A stretch of DNA of 22,186 nucleotides, taken from NCBI GenBank assembly GCA_023435265.1, contig JAEYRZ010000092.1, positions 1 through 22,186 of the forward strand, given 5' to 3'. Origin of the DNA: Pseudomonadota bacterium (lineage in GTDB: Bacteria > Desulfobacterota > Desulfobacteria > Desulfobacterales > Desulfosarcinaceae). Position 1 is the stretch's first letter; the number at the start of each line of letters is the position of its first letter. The notes under the pieces were generated by a model. It was not told the origin of the DNA, did not search any database, and was given only the letters and a program-made list of their open reading frames with translations. A program made the position numbers and the translations under genes. This document shows positions 21,388 to 22,186 of the stretch, one piece after another.

Positions 21388-22186
21388 ATGGAAGTCAAGA
21401 CGTTTGGAGTCATCGGCGCCGGGCAGATGGGCAACGGCATCGCCCAGGTCGCCGCCGCCGCCGGATTGAACGTGATCATGAACGATATCAGCGATGATTT
21501 CGTCAAGCGCGGGATGAACACGATCATCAAGAACCTGGCGCGCAGTGTCGAAAAGGGCAAGCTGGCCGCCGAAACCAGGGACGCCGTACTGGGCCGCATC
21601 AAAACCAGCAGCGATATCAAAGACATGGCGGCCGCCGATTTCGTGGTCGAGGCGGCCACGGAGCGTCAGGACCTGAAGTTCGGCATTTTCAAGAACCTGG
21701 ACGGCATCTGCCGGCCGGAAGTCATTCTGGCCACCAACACCTCGTCCATTCCCATCGGCCGCATCGCAGCGCAGACCCGGCGCCCGGACAAAATCATCGG
21801 CATGCATTTCATGAACCCGGTGCCGGTGATGAAGCTGGTCGAGGTGATCCGCGCCCTGACCACTTCGGAGGAAACCTTCCGCATCACCTGGCAGCTTTCC
21901 GAAAAATTCGGCAAAACACCTGCCGAGGCGAACGATTTCCCCGGATTCATCGCCAATCGCATCCTGCTGCCTATGATCAACGAAGCCGTATTCGCACTTT
22001 ATCATGGCGTCGGAACCCGGGAAGCAATCGACACGGTGATGAAACTGGGCATGAATCATCCCATGGGACCGTTGGCCCTGGCCGATCTGATCGGCCTCGA
22101 CACCTGTCTGGCAATCATGGAGACCCTGTACGACGGCTTCAAGGATCCCAAATACCGGCCCTGTCCGCTGCTGCGCAAATATGTAG
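21388..22186 (+). CDS. hbd: 3-hydroxybutyryl-CoA dehydrogenase (3'-truncated by window edge)
   Basis: This NAD-dependent enzyme oxidises 3-hydroxyacyl-CoA to 3-ketoacyl-CoA, supplying the thiolase encoded just upstream. The frame from ATG 21388 (GGAG at 21378-21381) is open to the window end and gives 266 residues of the roughly 280 usual. The Rossmann motif GVIGAGQMGNG (G10, G12, G15), EAATERQDLK, TNTSSIP, catalytic H140 in IGMHFMNPVPVMKLVE, NDFPGFIANRI and HPMGPLALADLIGLDT identify the family clearly. No enoyl-CoA hydratase is in the visible part of this operon; it may follow beyond the window or be supplied by the minus-strand operon. Confidence 0.93.
   Translation, partial: MEVKTFGVIGAGQMGNGIAQVAAAAGLNVIMNDISDDFVKRGMNTIIKNLARSVEKGKLAAETRDAVLGRIKTSSDIKDMAAADFVVEAATERQDLKFGIFKNLDGICRPEVILATNTSSIPIGRIAAQTRRPDKIIGMHFMNPVPVMKLVEVIRALTTSEETFRITWQLSEKFGKTPAEANDFPGFIANRILLPMINEAVFALYHGVGTREAIDTVMKLGMNHPMGPLALADLIGLDTCLAIMETLYDGFKDPKYRPCPLLRKYV

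Noticed and set aside
1..22186. Genome-wide reassignment of TAG to an amino acid
   Set aside because: TAG ends the HD gene, slp1, the XRE-cupin gene, the hydratase, acyl-CoA dehydrogenase 1 and the thiolase at family-normal C-termini. Only context-dependent decoding is compatible.

Overview
The window is GC-rich, densely coding DNA from a bacterium. It looks like an anaerobic, acyl-CoA-oxidising Desulfobacterota (Desulfosarcina-type deltaproteobacterium). I infer this from the gene content (rubrerythrin, two CoA-oxidation operons, a B12-dependent IcmF mutase, Slp lipoproteins), not from any marker gene. There are no rRNA or tRNA genes, CRISPR arrays or transposases.

Region 1 (1-3.9 kb, minus strand) is a housekeeping operon read lnt > prfB > HD-domain gene > thiE. 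RF2 (prfB) carries the classical +1 programmed frameshift. prfB and the HD gene overlap by ATGA, and thiE follows after 7 nt and runs off the window. An intrinsic-terminator-like hairpin with a T-tract sits just upstream of the lnt ribosome binding site. Region 2 (4.0-5.6 kb) has a stand-alone receiver-domain protein whose phospho-acceptor Asp is Glu (minus), then a short rubrerythrin starting at TTG (plus). Region 3 (5.9-8.3 kb, plus) encodes an outer-membrane beta-barrel protein and two tandem Slp-type lipoproteins, with a strong inverted repeat before the lipoproteins.

Region 4 (8.3-14.5 kb, minus) reads TetR regulator > acyl-CoA dehydrogenase > enoyl/methylglutaconyl-CoA hydratase > HMG-CoA-lyase-like enzyme > XRE-cupin regulator > unknown 550-residue protein. 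Region 5 (14.7 kb to the end, plus) reads TetR regulator > acyl-CoA dehydrogenase > IcmF > thiolase > 3-hydroxyacyl-CoA dehydrogenase, truncated by the window end. The two TetR genes are divergent. Each has a near-consensus TTGACA -35 element and its own palindrome just downstream of the -10 element. The plus-strand operon fits a route in which a branched acyl-CoA (isobutyryl-CoA, possibly pivalyl/isovaleryl-CoA) is isomerised to the linear form and beta-oxidised to acetyl-CoA.

The most striking feature is icmF. Its reading frame is intact over 1092 codons, the length I recall for the family, except for two in-frame TAG codons (codons 718 and 750) only 96 nt apart in the mutase domain. Flanking sequence is well conserved and there is no frameshift. 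This is either amber recoding (pyrrolysine or a suppressor), a very recent pseudogene, or a sequence artefact. TAG ends at least six other genes here, so a global reassignment is unlikely.
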